Counted from the stretch's first letter, positions 31,222 to 41,276 are shown. The stretch is DNA of 64,000 nucleotides from Clavibacter nebraskensis NCPPB 2581 (GCF_000355695.1 NC_020891.1:2046001-2110000); one strand, 5' to 3'. Numbers and translations: made by a program. The notes: a model not told the origin generated them from the sequence alone.

Positions 31222-32046
31222 CTACGCGCCCTGCGACGTCCCGGCCGCGACGGTCTTCGCCACGCGCGGTCCGCGCTTGCGGGCCAGGCGCCGGGCGATG
31301 GTCGACACCGTGAGGTTCAGCACGAGGTACATGCCCACCATCACCACGAAGATCGGCAGCGAGTTGGCGCGGCTCGTGGCCTCGAGGATCAGCTCGCCCT
31401 GCTTGGTGAGGCCGACGAGGCTGACGATGGTGCCGAGCGCGGTGTCCTTGATGAGCACCACCAGCTGGGCGACGATGATCGGCAGCATCGTCCGGAACGC
31501 CTGCGGGAACTCCACGAGCAGCCGGTTCTGCAGCGGGCGCAGGCCGATCGCCAGCCCCGCCTCGCGCTGCCCGCGCGGCAGGCCGAGGATCCCCGAGCGC
31601 AGGGCCTCGCCGATGATCGCGCTGTTGTAGAGCGTGAGCGCGGTGACGACCGACCAGTACGGGCCGATGGGGAAGATCAGGTAGATGAACAGCATCATCA
31701 GCAGCACGGGCATGCCGCGGAAGAACTCGAGCACGACGGTGACGGCGTAGCGGATGACCCGGTGCTCGCTCATGCGGAGGAGCGCGAGCACCATGCCGAG
31801 GAGGATCGCGAGAACCGCGGCCACCGCGGCCGACTGCAGCACCACGACGAGGCCCCGGAGGAGGAGCCCCCAGACGAGCGGGTCGTTGAGCACGAGCCAG
31901 ATGTCGGGGCTGAACTGCCCGGCCTGCTGCAGCTTCACGGCGGCGAAGGCGAGCACGGCCACGACGATGAGGCCCGTGACGACGGAGAGGATGCGGGAGC
32001 GACGGCGGGCCTTCGGGCCGGGGACGTCGTAGAGGACACTGCTCAT
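31222..32046 (-). CDS. gluD: Glutamate ABC transporter permease GluD
   Basis: 274 residues with five to six membrane helices. The first hydrophobic helix (ILSVVTGLIVVAVLAFAAV) follows a short basic N terminus. The permease coupling loop is EALRSGILGLPRGQREAGLAIGL, and EFFRGMPVLLMMLFIYLIF is typical of the polar amino acid His/Glu/Gln/Arg family. The ATG overlaps the gluC stop as ATGA. It is longer at both ends than gluC, as in corynebacterial GluD. Confidence 0.9.
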   Translation of the reverse strand: MSSVLYDVPGPKARRRSRILSVVTGLIVVAVLAFAAVKLQQAGQFSPDIWLVLNDPLVWGLLLRGLVVVLQSAAVAAVLAILLGMVLALLRMSEHRVIRYAVTVVLEFFRGMPVLLMMLFIYLIFPIGPYWSVVTALTLYNSAIIGEALRSGILGLPRGQREAGLAIGLRPLQNRLLVEFPQAFRTMLPIIVAQLVVLIKDTALGTIVSLVGLTKQGELILEATSRANSLPIFVVMVGMYLVLNLTVSTIARRLARKRGPRVAKTVAAGTSQGA

Positions 32047-32690
32047 CGGGAGACCGCCACTCGCTTCTCGAGGTGGTCCGCCAGCTGGCCGAGCGGGACC
32101 GTGATGATGAGGTAGAAGAACGCGACGCCCACGAACACCCAGACGACCGCGTCCCCGTTGGCGTTCGCGACGTCGCGGCCCACGTTGAACAGCTCGTAGA
32201 TGAAGTACGCACCCGCGATCGACGTGTTCTTGGTGAGCGCGATGACGACGTTGATCAGCGGCGGGATGACCGTGCGCACGGCCTGCGGCAGGATCACCGA
32301 CCCGAGCGTCTGCGAGAACGTCAGCCCGATGCTGCGCGCGGCCTCGGCCTGGCCGACGGGCACGCTGTTGATGCCGGAGCGGATCGCCTCGGCGAAGAAC
32401 GGCGCCGTGTAGAGCGTGAGCGCGAGCACCGCCGCCGTCATGAACGGCAGCGCGCCCGAGATCGACGTGATCACGACGCTGAAGAAGGTGAAGACGAGCA
32501 GCAGCGGGGTGTTCCTCAGCAGCTCGACGTAGGCCGTGGAGGTGGCGCGGAGGCTCGCGAGCGGCGAGATCCTCATCGCGGCGATCACGATCCCGAGCGG
32601 GAGGGCGAACAGCACGGTGAGGCCGAGGAGGCGCAGCGTGCCGCCCAACCCCCGCAGGAACACGTCGAGATTGTCGAGGATCACATCCAC
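32043..32690 (-). CDS. gluC: Glutamate ABC transporter permease GluC
   Basis: 215 residues, with the coupling loop EAIRSGINSVPVGQAEAARSIGL and the ELLRNTPLLLVFTFF segment. Start choice: a GTG at 32690 with an AGGAGGT 5 nt upstream (32696-32702) gives the usual N terminus. A longer ATG start at 32783 would have to pass through the intra-operon hairpin. The permease pairs with GluD in the membrane. Confidence 0.92.
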   Translation of the reverse strand: MDVILDNLDVFLRGLGGTLRLLGLTVLFALPLGIVIAAMRISPLASLRATSTAYVELLRNTPLLLVFTFFSVVITSISGALPFMTAAVLALTLYTAPFFAEAIRSGINSVPVGQAEAARSIGLTFSQTLGSVILPQAVRTVIPPLINVVIALTKNTSIAGAYFIYELFNVGRDVANANGDAVVWVFVGVAFFYLIITVPLGQLADHLEKRVAVSR

Positions 32691-32766
32691 GGCGCACCTC
32701 CTAATGGTCTGCCCCCGGCGCGGCCGGGCGATGGTCGGATCCGGGCTCGGGTGCCCGGACGAGGGA

Positions 32767-32800
32767 GGGTCCCGCGCGCGCATCGGCGCACGCGGGACCC
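32767..32800 (-). terminator. Intra-operon hairpin between gluB and gluC
   Basis: Perfect 10-bp arms (GGGTCCCGCG with CGCGGGACCC) start 7 nt after the gluB stop. Such hairpins after a binding-protein gene often protect its mRNA or attenuate the permease genes. Confidence 0.75.
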
Positions 32801-32807
32801 GGTGGGA

Positions 32808-33731
32808 CTAGTAGCGGTCGATCGCCGGGGGCTCCGGCGTGTCGATGACCGTGCCGGCCGTCGCCTCGAACAGGCGCGCCCAGGTGCCGTCGTCGTAGGC
32901 CTCCTGCAGCGTGTCGTTGATGAACGTGCGGAACGCCTCGTCGCCCTTGGCGATGCCGATGCCGTAGGGCTCCTGCGTGAAGGTCTCGCCGTCGCCGACG
33001 AGCTTGAACTCGCCCTCGTTCTGGTCGATGAAGCCGGACAGGATCACGTTGTCCGTCGTGACGGCGGAGACCTGTCCGTTGCGCAGCGGGTCGAGGCACT
33101 TGCTGTAGACGTCGGTCGGCACGACGACCGCGCCGAACGTGGCCTCGATGTTCGCGGCGGGGGTGGATCCCGCGACGGAGCACACCTGCTTGCCGCGGAC
33201 GTCCTCGGGCGTGTTGATCGTGGTGTCGTCCGCGAGGACCATCAGCGCCTGTCCGGCGACGTAGTACGGGCCCGCGAAGTCCACGACCTCCTTGCGCTTG
33301 TCGTTGATCGTGTAGGTCGCGACGACCGCGTCGACCGAGCCGTTCTGGATGAAGGGCTCGCGGTTAGCGGACACCGTCTCGGTGAACTTGATCGAGTCGA
33401 ACGGGATGCCCAGCTTGCTGGCGATGAGCGCGGCGATCGCGACGTCGAAGCCGGCGGGCTTGCCGTCGAGACCCGCGAGGCCGAAGAGCGGCTGGTCGTA
33501 CTTGGTGCCGACCTTCATCTCGCCGGCCGCGGCCAGCCGCGCCATCGTCGTGCCCTCGTCGAACGTCGGGTTCTCCGCGAGCGCGAGCTTGTAGGGCCCG
33601 TCGCCGTTCTCGGGGGCGTTCGTGCCGGCGTCGATGCCGCTGTTCGACGCGCTGCCCGCGGCGCCGCAGCCCGTGAGGGCGACGACGACGATCGCGGCGA
33701 CCGCGGCGATGGTCAGTTTCCTGTTCTTCAT
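32808..33731 (-). CDS. gluB: Glutamate-binding lipoprotein GluB
   Basis: 307 residues with a lipoprotein signal: basic start MKNRK, hydrophobic core, and lipobox LTGC with the lipidated Cys at 22. The mature part is a family 3 solute-binding protein: GEMKVGTKYDQPLFGL, GFDVAIAALIASKLGI, ANREPFIQNGSVDAVVATYTIND and ALMVLADDTT. It captures glutamate outside and delivers it to GluCD. The 148-bp gap from gluA holds a GC palindrome (33810-33821). Confidence 0.94.
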   Translation of the reverse strand: MKNRKLTIAAVAAIVVVALTGCGAAGSASNSGIDAGTNAPENGDGPYKLALAENPTFDEGTTMARLAAAGEMKVGTKYDQPLFGLAGLDGKPAGFDVAIAALIASKLGIPFDSIKFTETVSANREPFIQNGSVDAVVATYTINDKRKEVVDFAGPYYVAGQALMVLADDTTINTPEDVRGKQVCSVAGSTPAANIEATFGAVVVPTDVYSKCLDPLRNGQVSAVTTDNVILSGFIDQNEGEFKLVGDGETFTQEPYGIGIAKGDEAFRTFINDTLQEAYDDGTWARLFEATAGTVIDTPEPPAIDRY

Positions 33732-33879
33732 GGTTCCCGTTCCTTGGCTGGTGAGTGGATGACGGAGGCGAGGGGGATCGCTCCTGGTGCGGGTCGTGCC
33801 GGTGGTGCGGCGCCCGGGCGCGCCTGCCTCGGCGGCGTCCGGATGCGGGAGGCGGGAGGACGCGTGCCCTCCGCGCGCG

Positions 33880-34668
33880 TCAGTGGGCGAGGATCTTGGA
33901 GAGGAAGTCCTTCGCGCGCGGGCTCTGCGGGTCGTCGAAGAACGCCTGCGGGGTCGTGTCCTCCTCGATGGCGCCGTCGGCCATGAAGATCACGCGGTCG
34001 GCGGCCTTGCGCGCGAAGCCCATCTCGTGGGTGACGACCATCATCGTCATGCCGTCCTTCGCGAGGCCGACCATGACGTCCAGGACCTCGGTGATCATCT
34101 CGGGGTCGAGCGCCGAGGTGGGCTCGTCGAGGAGGATCAGCTTCGGGTCCATGGCCAGCGCGCGGGCGATCGCGACGCGCTGCTGCTGGCCGCCGGAGAG
34201 CTGGGCCGGCATCTTCTGCGCCTGGTTGGCGACGCCGACGCGGTCGAGGAGCTCCATCGCCCGCTTCTCCGCCTCGGCCTTGCCCTGCTTGCGCACCTTG
34301 ATGGGGCCGAGGGTCACGTTCTCGAGCACGGTCTTGTGGGCGAACAGGTTGAAGGACTGGAACACCATGCCGACGTCGGCGCGGAGGCGCGCGAGCTCGG
34401 CGCCCTCGGACGGGAGGTCCTGACCGTCGATCGTGATGGTGCCGTCGTCGATGGTCTCGAGCCGGTTGATCGCGCGGCACAGCGTCGACTTGCCCGACCC
34501 GCTGGGGCCGATGACGACGACGACCTCGCCGCGGTTCACGGTGGTCGAGATGTCCTTGAGGACGTGCAGGTCCCCGAAGTGCTTGTTGACGTGGGATACG
34601 ACGACCAGGGGCTCGCCGACCGCTACTGCGGCGGGCGAGGCGGGGTCCGCCGTCGGGCTCTGCTCCAT
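33880..34668 (-). CDS. gluA: Glutamate ABC transporter ATPase GluA
   Basis: 262 residues: an about 20-residue extension, Walker A GPSGSGKST (54-62), Q-loop in GMVFQSFNLF, signature [16 protein letters not shown], Walker B ILLDEPTSALDPE and the His switch VVTHEM. It is the first gene of gluABCD, the order known from Corynebacterium glutamicum. TATGGT lies 6 nt before the ATG without a ribosome site, so it is predicted leaderless. Confidence 0.94.
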   Translation of the reverse strand: MEQSPTADPASPAAVAVGEPLVVVSHVNKHFGDLHVLKDISTTVNRGEVVVVIGPSGSGKSTLCRAINRLETIDDGTITIDGQDLPSEGAELARLRADVGMVFQSFNLFAHKTVLENVTLGPIKVRKQGKAEAEKRAMELLDRVGVANQAQKMPAQLSGGQQQRVAIARALAMDPKLILLDEPTSALDPEMITEVLDVMVGLAKDGMTMMVVTHEMGFARKAADRVIFMADGAIEEDTTPQAFFDDPQSPRAKDFLSKILAH

Positions 34669-34674
34669 GCGAAC

Positions 34675-34680
34675 ACCATA
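34675..34680 (-). promoter_or_regulatory. Predicted -10 element of gluA (leaderless start)
   Basis: TATGGT on the minus strand, 6 nt before the ATG. Confidence 0.5.
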
Positions 34681-34818
34681 TCCATCACGGTGTTTCGTCC
34701 GCGTTTCCGCGGGGCATCGTCACCCCATCGTGACGCGTGGCCGTCTTTCGGCCGGTCAGGACGGGTGGCGCCCTGCTGCGACGACAGAGCGGCCGTCAGG
34801 TGTCGGCGGATCCGGGGA

Positions 34819-35619
34819 TCAGGCGCGCTGCGCGAACGCCGACTCGTAGAGGCAGACGGACGCGGCCGTCGCGAGGTTCATCGACTCCGCCTGGCCGTAG
34901 ATCGGCACGACGACGGCGCGGTCGGCGAGGGCGAGGTGCTCGTCCTGGAGGCCGCGGGCCTCGTTGCCGAAGAGCCAGGCGGTGGGCCCGGCGAGGCCGC
35001 CCGACGTGCGCTCGGCGAGGAGGTCGTCCCCCTTCACGTCCGCGGCGAGGACCTGCAGTCCGGCCGCCTTCACGCGCTCGAGCACGGCGTCGAGCTCGGG
35101 CATGATGGCGACCGGCAGGTGGAAGAGCGAGCCCGTCGTGGCGCGCACGACCTTGGGGTTGTAGAGGTCGACGGAGCGGCCCGTGAGGATCACCGCGTCG
35201 GCTCCCGCGGCGTCGGCCGCGCGGATGATGGTGCCCGCGTTGCCGGGGTCGCGCACCTCCTCGAGGACCGCGATGAGGCGCGGCTCGTCGCCGAGGATCT
35301 GCTTGAGCGACGTCGGGAACTGCCGGCACACGCCCACCACGCCCTGCGGGGTGACGGTGTCGGCCATGGACGCGATCACGTCCTCGGTGACGAACTCCAC
35401 CTCGACGTCCGCCTCGCGGACGGCGCGTGCCAGGTCCGGGTAGCGGTCGAGGGCCGTGGGGGTCGCGAAGAGCTCCAGCACGAGGTCCGGACGGAACGCG
35501 AGCGCCTCCGACACGGCCTGCGGCCCCTCGAGGAGGAACAGGCCCGTGTCGGCGCGCGCATCCCGCTTCGCGAGCTTGGCGACGCCACGGACACGTGGGG
35601 AGCGTGGGTTGTCGAGCAT
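34819..35619 (-). CDS. SpoU/TrmH-family RNA 2'-O-ribose methyltransferase
   Basis: 266 residues. An N-terminal substrate-binding domain (residues 1-105, with FLLEGPQAVSEAL) precedes the knotted SPOUT domain. The three motifs are EVRDPGNAGTIIRAADAAGAD, WLFGNEARGL and VPIYGQAESMNLATAASVCLYE. Its site between the L20 operon and glu genes fits the common neighbourhood of 23S rRNA methyltransferases (tsnR-like). TAGTGT lies 6 nt before the ATG, again without a Shine-Dalgarno. The target nucleotide is unknown. Confidence 0.92.
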   Translation of the reverse strand: MLDNPRSPRVRGVAKLAKRDARADTGLFLLEGPQAVSEALAFRPDLVLELFATPTALDRYPDLARAVREADVEVEFVTEDVIASMADTVTPQGVVGVCRQFPTSLKQILGDEPRLIAVLEEVRDPGNAGTIIRAADAAGADAVILTGRSVDLYNPKVVRATTGSLFHLPVAIMPELDAVLERVKAAGLQVLAADVKGDDLLAERTSGGLAGPTAWLFGNEARGLQDEHLALADRAVVVPIYGQAESMNLATAASVCLYESAFAQRA

Positions 35620-35625
35620 GGCCCA

Positions 35626-35631
35626 ACACTA
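35626..35631 (-). promoter_or_regulatory. Predicted -10 element of the SpoU methyltransferase gene
   Basis: TAGTGT on the minus strand, 6 nt before the ATG and directly after the rplT terminator stem. Confidence 0.5.
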
Positions 35632-35661
35632 ACGGCGCGCCCCCGGATGGGGACGCGCCGT
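35632..35661 (-). terminator. Terminator of infC-rpmI-rplT
   Basis: Outer arms ACGGCGCG and CGCGCCGT (8 bp) enclose an inner CCCC/GGGG stem, starting 20 nt after the rplT stop. Confidence 0.8.
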
Positions 35662-35681
35662 CGGCGGTGGTGCGGGATGCG

Positions 35682-36074
35682 CTACGCGTTCGCCGCGACC
35701 TTGGGGGCCGAGGTGTTCGCGGGCAGGGCGGCCTTGGCCGTCTGCACGAGCGACGCGAAGGTGGCGGGCTCGTGGACCGCGAGCTCCGCGAGGATGCGGC
35801 GGTCGACCTGGACGCCGGCGAGCGAGAGGCCCTGGATGAGGCGGTTGTACGTGAGGCCGTTCGCACGCGCGGCGGCGTTGATGCGCTGGATCCAGAGGCG
35901 GCGGAACTCGCCCTTCTTGGCGCGGCGGTCGCGGTACGCGTAGACGAGGGAGTGGGTGACCTGCTCCTTGGCCTTGCGGTACAGGCGCGAGCGCTGCCCG
36001 CGGTATCCGGCGGCGCGCTCGAGGATGACCCGACGCTTCTTGTGGGCGTTGACGGCCCTCTTGACTCTTGCCAT
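35682..36074 (-). CDS. rplT: 50S ribosomal protein L20
   Basis: 130 residues starting [21 protein letters not shown], with the conserved [17 protein letters not shown] and [16 protein letters not shown] blocks. The C-terminal 15 residues are an Ala-rich extension. L20 is needed for early 50S assembly and represses its own operon in other bacteria. Last gene of infC-rpmI-rplT. Confidence 0.98.
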   Translation of the reverse strand: MARVKRAVNAHKKRRVILERAAGYRGQRSRLYRKAKEQVTHSLVYAYRDRRAKKGEFRRLWIQRINAAARANGLTYNRLIQGLSLAGVQVDRRILAELAVHEPATFASLVQTAKAALPANTSAPKVAANA

Positions 36075-36120
36075 TTCAGTGATTCCTATTCGAGTTCAGG
36101 TGTCGCGGACGACGAGGGGC

Positions 36121-36307
36121 CTAGCGGCCGAGGAGCTTCTTGGCGACCTTCATGTCGGCCTTGGCGAGCGGCTGGTCCTGGTTGAGTCGCGCCTTGCGCC
36201 CGGAGGACTTGACCTCGAGGTTGTGCCGCATGCCCGCCTGCTGCTTCATGATCTTGCCGCTGCCGGTGACCTTGAAACGCTTCTTGGCACCCGAGTGGGT
36301 CTTCTGC

Positions 36308-36315
<8 letters not shown>
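36121..36315 (-). CDS. rpmI: 50S ribosomal protein L35
   Basis: 64 residues: [21 protein letters not shown], then [23 protein letters not shown]. The ATG overlaps the infC stop by 8 nt, so it is translationally coupled to infC. The length is standard. Confidence 0.98.
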
Positions 36316-36901
<586 letters not shown>

Positions 36902-37273
36902 GGACTGCTCCTATTCGTGTCTTCGGGTGGCACGGCGGCGATGTGCCGCTCGGATTCGAGACGAGGAGAGTTCTTCACCAGGGTGCGACGGATCCGTCGT
37001 ACTCGGCAACACGCCCGTTCCCCGCTGACGCGGGGCTCCCGTCGTGCGGTCCCGGTGAGGGGAGCCGCTCGGACGGGGGAGCGAAATCGACCCGGTAACC
37101 TATGGAGGCGGTCAAGCGCGGGTGGGAGATCAATCCTCTTTCGAACCGGGACTGTGACAGCCCCGGAGCCGTCGATCAGCATAGCAGACGCCGACCCCGC
37201 CCCGGAAGGGCGGGCGCCGACCGGGTCCGCGGCCGTCCGGCACCACCCGGCCGCCCCGAGCAGGAGGACAGAC
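36902..37273. other. infC leader and divergent upstream region
   Basis: 372 bp without a gene. For infC (minus strand) it has AGGAG at 36908-36912, a GGCAC/GTGCC hairpin at 36929-36947, a perfect CCCCGC-GTCA-GCGGGG hairpin at 37020-37035, and a TAGGTT hexamer at 37097-37102 as a possible -10. This predicts a leader of about 190 nt, long enough for control by L20 or IF-3. The plus-strand promoter of the DUF1844 gene is not obvious. Its ribosome site AGGAGG is at 37262-37267. Confidence 0.6.
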
Positions 37274-37738
37274 ATGACCGACCCGACCCCCGACCCCGCG
37301 ACGACCGCGCCCGACGCGCACGTCCACCGCTTCGAGGAGCCCGCCTCCACGACCGGCGACGGCGCCGCACCGTCCGCCGCGGGCGTCGCCGACGGCGACA
37401 CCGCCGACTTCGTCGCCGACCAGTACGCGCGCGACATCGCGGAGGTCTCCGCCGTCGAGGTCATCACCACCACGGCCGTCCACCTCATGAGCGCCGCGGC
37501 CGTGAAGTGCGGGCTCGCCGACGACCCCGCCACGCAGACCGACCTCGCCGAGGCGCGGAAGCTGATCATCTCGCTCGCGGGTCTCGTCACCGCCGCCTCC
37601 CCGGAGCTGGGCGACCAGCACGCGCGCAGCCTCCGCGACGGCCTGCGCTCCCTGCAGCTCGCCTTCCGCGAGGCCTCGCCGTACCCCGACGCCGTGGGCA
37701 AGGGCCCGGGCGAGAAGTACACCGGGCCCGTCTCCTAG
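37274..37738 (+). CDS. DUF1844 family protein
   Basis: 154 residues. A disordered Thr/Asp/Ala-rich first half is followed by the DUF1844 core: [29 protein letters not shown], then [25 protein letters not shown] and [16 protein letters not shown]. The family is small, helical and of unknown function, and is typically beside infC in actinobacteria. ATG with AGGAGG 6 nt upstream. It is divergent from infC and converges on the SseB-like gene. Confidence 0.9.
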   Translation: MTDPTPDPATTAPDAHVHRFEEPASTTGDGAAPSAAGVADGDTADFVADQYARDIAEVSAVEVITTTAVHLMSAAAVKCGLADDPATQTDLAEARKLIISLAGLVTAASPELGDQHARSLRDGLRSLQLAFREASPYPDAVGKGPGEKYTGPVS

Positions 37739-37752
37739 GCGACGGCCCGGAC

Positions 37753-37790
37753 GGGTCGCGCGCAGCCTCCGCGACGGAGGGGCGCGACCC
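37753..37790. terminator. Bidirectional terminator between DUF1844 and SseB-like genes
   Basis: Outer arms GGGTCGCGC and GCGCGACCC (9 bp) enclose an inner CCTCC/GGAGG stem. It lies 14 nt after one stop and 6 nt from the other. Confidence 0.8.
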
Positions 37791-37795
37791 GCGCC

Positions 37796-38563
37796 TCAGC
37801 CGGCCGAGGTGATCCGCAGGCCCATGCTGTCGACCCGGTCGGCGAGCACCGCGCTCCTGGCCCACTCCCCCTGCAGCCGCGCGAGCAGCGCGTCGAGCGC
37901 CGGGCGGTCGAGGCCGTCGACGAGCTCGAGCGCGATCACCAGCTCCGGCCCCTCGAGGCGCGCGCGCGGATCCCCCGGCGCGGTGCTCAGGCTGACGACC
38001 GCGGGCTCCGCGACGACGCTCGCCTCCAGCGCCGCGGCGACCTCGGGATCCTCCGGGCTCGGGATCCACGGCAGCGACCGCGCGACCGCCCACACCGCCG
38101 GCCGCCGCAGCACGAACTCGGTGTCGGAACCCGGGTCGACGACCACGAGGTCGGTCTCCTCGCTCGCCGCCGCGAGCGCCACGCGGACGGCGTCGGCGGG
38201 GACGGGACGCGCCTTCGCGTTCCACCTGCCCATCGCGGTGACCGACGTGAAGACGGGCATGACGGTGCGGCCATCAGGGCCGGCGACCGTGATGATCGAC
38301 AGCTCGGCGCTCTTGTCGGCCTTCAGGCCGTGCGCACCCTCGCCCTCCTCGCCGAGGCGCGCGACCAGCGGGATCAGCAGGCGCGCGTCGCGGAGCGCGT
38401 CGACGACGACACCCTGGCCGACCTCGCCGCGACGGTGCCGCGCGAGCGCCTCCGCGACCGCCGGCGGCGCGGAGCCGTCGTCATCCGGGAACGGCGTCGG
38501 CTCGAACGAACGGCCCGCCCAGGGGGTCCCGGCCGAGTCCGCGTTCGGAGTGGATCCCGTCAT
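37796..38563 (-). CDS. SseB-like protein
   Basis: 255 residues. The middle has the SseB N-terminal domain pattern: [48 protein letters not shown], and [24 protein letters not shown]. The family is widespread and its role is not clear, although SseB is linked to chaperone or enhanced serine sensitivity genes in enterobacteria. The ATG overlaps the priA stop as ATGA. Genes of this type follow hisA/priA in many actinobacteria. Confidence 0.87.
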   Translation of the reverse strand: MTGSTPNADSAGTPWAGRSFEPTPFPDDDGSAPPAVAEALARHRRGEVGQGVVVDALRDARLLIPLVARLGEEGEGAHGLKADKSAELSIITVAGPDGRTVMPVFTSVTAMGRWNAKARPVPADAVRVALAAASEETDLVVVDPGSDTEFVLRRPAVWAVARSLPWIPSPEDPEVAAALEASVVAEPAVVSLSTAPGDPRARLEGPELVIALELVDGLDRPALDALLARLQGEWARSAVLADRVDSMGLRITSAG

Positions 38564-39309
38564 CGATCCCCGGCGACGTCGAGTGCCTCGCCCAGCGTGA
38601 AGGCCCCGGCGTAGAGGGCCTTGCCGACGATGGCGCCCTCGAGGCCGAGCGGCACGAGCTCGCGGAGCGCGGCGATGTCGTCGAGGCTCGAGACGCCGCC
38701 GGATGCGACCACCGGGCGCTCGGTGCGCTCCAGCACGTCCCGCAGCAGCTGGAGGTTCGGGCCCTGGAGCGTGCCGTCCTTGGTGACGTCGGTGACCACG
38801 TATCGCGCGCATCCCGCGTCCTCGAGGCGCTCGAGCACCTCCCAGATGTCGCCCCCGTCCTGCGTCCAGCCGCGCGCGGAGAGCGTGCGCCCGCGGACGT
38901 CGAGCCCGACCGCCACCGCCTCGCCGTGCTGGGCGATCACGCTGGCGGCCCACTCGGGGTTCTCCAGCGCCGCGGTGCCGAGGTTGATGCGCGTCGCGCC
39001 GCTCTCGAGGGCGACGTCGAGCGACCGGTCGTCGCGGATGCCGCCGGACAGCTCGATCTGCACGCCGTCGATGGCGCGGATCACCCGGGAGATGACGGAG
39101 AGGTTGTCCCCGCGGCCGAACGCGGCGTCGAGGTCGACGAGGTGCAGCCACTCCGCACCCTGCTCGGCCCAGTCCCGGGCCGCGTCGACGGGGTCGCCGT
39201 AGCCGGTCTCGGTGCCCGCCGCGCCCTGCGTGAGGCGGACGGCCTGGCCGCCCGCCACGTCGACGGCGGGCAGGAGGGTCAGACGGGGCGTGCTGGTGAA
39301 CTCGCTCAT
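38560..39309 (-). CDS. priA: Phosphoribosyl isomerase A (HisA/TrpF type)
   Basis: 249-residue TIM barrel: [18 protein letters not shown] with the first catalytic Asp, [38 protein letters not shown] and [16 protein letters not shown] with the second Asp. It closely follows the actinobacterial PriA pattern, which serves both histidine and tryptophan synthesis. Dual use would be supported if the genome lacks trpF, which cannot be seen here. It is last of the his genes, 65 nt after hisH. Confidence 0.94.
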   Translation of the reverse strand: MSEFTSTPRLTLLPAVDVAGGQAVRLTQGAAGTETGYGDPVDAARDWAEQGAEWLHLVDLDAAFGRGDNLSVISRVIRAIDGVQIELSGGIRDDRSLDVALESGATRINLGTAALENPEWAASVIAQHGEAVAVGLDVRGRTLSARGWTQDGGDIWEVLERLEDAGCARYVVTDVTKDGTLQGPNLQLLRDVLERTERPVVASGGVSSLDDIAALRELVPLGLEGAIVGKALYAGAFTLGEALDVAGDR

Positions 39310-39374
39310 GGGGGCCTTCCATCGATCGGGCGTGCGGGCGGGGCCGTCGGCGACGGCGGATGCAGGTGGGGGCG

Positions 39375-40016
39375 TCAGGCGGCGCGGAGGGTGCCGAGCC
39401 AGTTCGCGAGCAGCCGGATCCCGGCGGCCCCCGACTTCTCGGGGTGGAACTGCGTGGCGGTGAGCGGGCCGTTCTCGACGGCGGCGACGAACCGCTCGCC
39501 GTGCGTGGCCCACGTGACGTGGGGCGCCGGCAGCGGCGGGAGCGGGTCGATGCCCCAGGTGCGTGCGGCGTACGAGTGCACGAAGTAGAAGCGCTCGTCC
39601 TCCAGGCCCGCGAACAGAGCGGACCCCTCGGGGACCTCGACCGTGTTCCAGCCCATGTGCGGGAGCACGTCCGACTGGATGCGGTCGACCGTGCCGGGCC
39701 ACTCCCCCAGGCCCGCGACGTCGACGTCGCGCTCGACGCCCCGGTCGAACATGACCTGCATCCCGACGCAGATGCCGAGCACCGGACGGCCCCCGGCGAG
39801 GCGGCGGTCGACGACGCGGTCACCACCGGCCGCCCGCAGCGCGGTCATGACGGCCGAGAACGCCCCGACGCCGGGGACGAGCAGGCCGTCGGCCTCGTGC
39901 GCGCGCTTCGGATCGCCCGTCAGCTCGACGTCCGCACCGGCCAGCTCGAGCGCCTTGACGGCGGAGTGGACGTTGCCGCTGCCGTAGTCGAGGACGACGA
40001 CGGAGGGCCGCGTCAC
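39375..40016 (-). CDS. hisH: Imidazole glycerol phosphate synthase subunit HisH
   Basis: 213-residue class I glutamine amidotransferase: [17 protein letters not shown], nucleophile Cys in [14 protein letters not shown], and the His-Glu pair in [13 protein letters not shown]. It feeds ammonia to HisF, which is not in the window. The start overlaps the hisB stop by 4 nt (GTGA). Confidence 0.96.
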
Positions 40017-40621
40017 AGCGCGCCCTTCGTGGACGGGATGCCGGAGACGCGCGGGTCGAGCTCCTTGGCCTGACGGAAGGCGCGGGCGAACGACTTGAAC
40101 TCCGCCTCGGCGATGTGGTGCGGATCGCGACCGCCGAGGACGGTGACGTGCACGGTGAGGCCCGCGTGGAAGGTGATGGCCTCGAAGACGTGGCGGACCA
40201 TGGATCCGGTGAAGTGGCCGCCGATGAGGTGCATCTCGAAGCCGGCCGGCTCCCCCGAGTGGACGAGGAACGGGCGGCCGGAGATGTCGACGACCGACTG
40301 CACCAGCGCCTCGTCGAGCGGCACGAGCGCATCGCCGAAGCGGGCGATGCCGGACTTGTCGCCGAGCGCCTCGCGGATGGCCTGGCCGAGGACGATGCCG
40401 ACGTCCTCCACGGTGTGGTGCACGTCGATGTGCGTGTCGCCCGTGGCGGTGACCTTCAGGTCAGTGAGCGAGTGCTTCGCGAAGGCGGTGAGCATGTGGT
40501 CGTAGAACGGCACCGAGGTGCTGATCTCGGAGGCGCCGGTGCCGTCGAGGTCGAGCTGGAGGTCGATGCTGGACTCGCTGGTCTGCCGCGTGACGTGCGC
40601 GGTGCGCGCGAGGGTGCTCAT
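40013..40621 (-). CDS. hisB: Imidazoleglycerol-phosphate dehydratase
   Basis: 202 residues with both metal-binding motifs, [10 protein letters not shown]-like [10 protein letters not shown] and [11 protein letters not shown], and the [15 protein letters not shown] block. Monofunctional dehydratase only, as is normal outside enterobacteria. Two ATGs are possible, at 40630 and 40621. The second is chosen because TAGCAT lies 7 nt before it and overlaps the first. hisD and hisC, which often precede hisB in actinobacteria, are not next to it. Confidence 0.94.
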
Positions 40622-40628
40622 GGGTTCC

Positions 40629-40634
40629 ATGCTA
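40629..40634 (-). promoter_or_regulatory. Predicted -10 element of hisB
   Basis: TAGCAT on the minus strand, 7 nt before the ATG at 40621. Confidence 0.45.
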
Positions 40635-40731
40635 CCGATCGCGCCAGGTCGGACCGTCGTCGTCCCCGGCCGCCACCGGGAACGACGACGGGCGCCGTGC
40701 CCATCCGCTGCGCGACCGCGAGCGGACGGGA

Positions 40732-41112
40732 TCAGTGCGCGTACTCGGCGGGGACGGCGAGCTGCTGGCCGGCCGCGACGTCCGACGAGGGGAGCCGGTT
40801 GAGGTCGACGACCGACGCGATGACGTCGCGCGGGTCGGCCGACGGGGCGATCTCCTCCGCGAGGTCCCACAAGGACTGGCCGCTCGACACGGTGACGTAC
40901 TCGAACGTGGTGCCCGACGCGTCCTTCGACGCGACGGCCGCGCCGCCGTTGAGGGCGACGAGCCCGGCGCCGAGCGCCAGCGGGGCCGCGACGAGCGCGG
41001 TGAGGACGACGCGGCCGCGCCGCGTGATGCGCAGGCGCGTGCGGGGCGCGACGGCGGCCTCCGCGACGGGTGCGACGGACGGGCCGGCGGGGGTGATGGC
41101 TGCGGTGTTCAT
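40732..41112 (-). CDS. Small LysM membrane protein divergent from lexA (YneA-like by position)
   Basis: 126 residues: a basic cytosolic start ([11 protein letters not shown]), one membrane helix at about 34-55, and a C-terminal LysM domain at 72-121 ([42 protein letters not shown]) that would bind peptidoglycan outside. The layout and the divergent lexA match YneA of Bacillus, an SOS-induced division inhibitor. A promoter with a LexA-type box over its -10 is visible at 41246-41276. ATG with GAGAGGT upstream. SOS control and a division role are inferences; LysM and topology are seen. Confidence 0.85.
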
Positions 41113-41245
41113 GGTGACCTCTCGTGCGAGACGGTGGGGCGTCGATGCGACGCGCTCAGCGGTGCAGTGCGGTACGGCATGCGATGCGGGTCGGGCAGCT
41201 CGCACCCGGCTCTCGGCCGGGAGAGCCGGGTGCGGAGCTGTGTTC

Positions 41246-41259
41246 CGAACATACATTCG
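41246..41259. promoter_or_regulatory. LexA-type SOS box, LysM gene
   Basis: CGAACATACATTCG matches the Gram-positive LexA pattern CGAACRNRYGTTYG at 13 of 14 positions and overlaps the -10 of the LysM promoter. Confidence 0.75.
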
Positions 41260-41276
41260 AAACCCGCACTCCGCAA
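41248..41276 (-). promoter_or_regulatory. Promoter of the LysM gene
   Basis: TTGCGG (41276-41271), 17-bp spacer, TATGTT (41253-41248) on the minus strand. The SOS box sits on the -10. Confidence 0.65.

Noticed and set aside
33810-33821. Terminator between gluA and gluB
   Set aside because: Only a 12-bp GC palindrome without a loop or U-run; a single operon with gluBCD is more likely.
38560-39702. priA with a long N-terminal extension from 39702
   Set aside because: The extension is a shadow of hisH. The ATG at 39309 gives the conserved N terminus.
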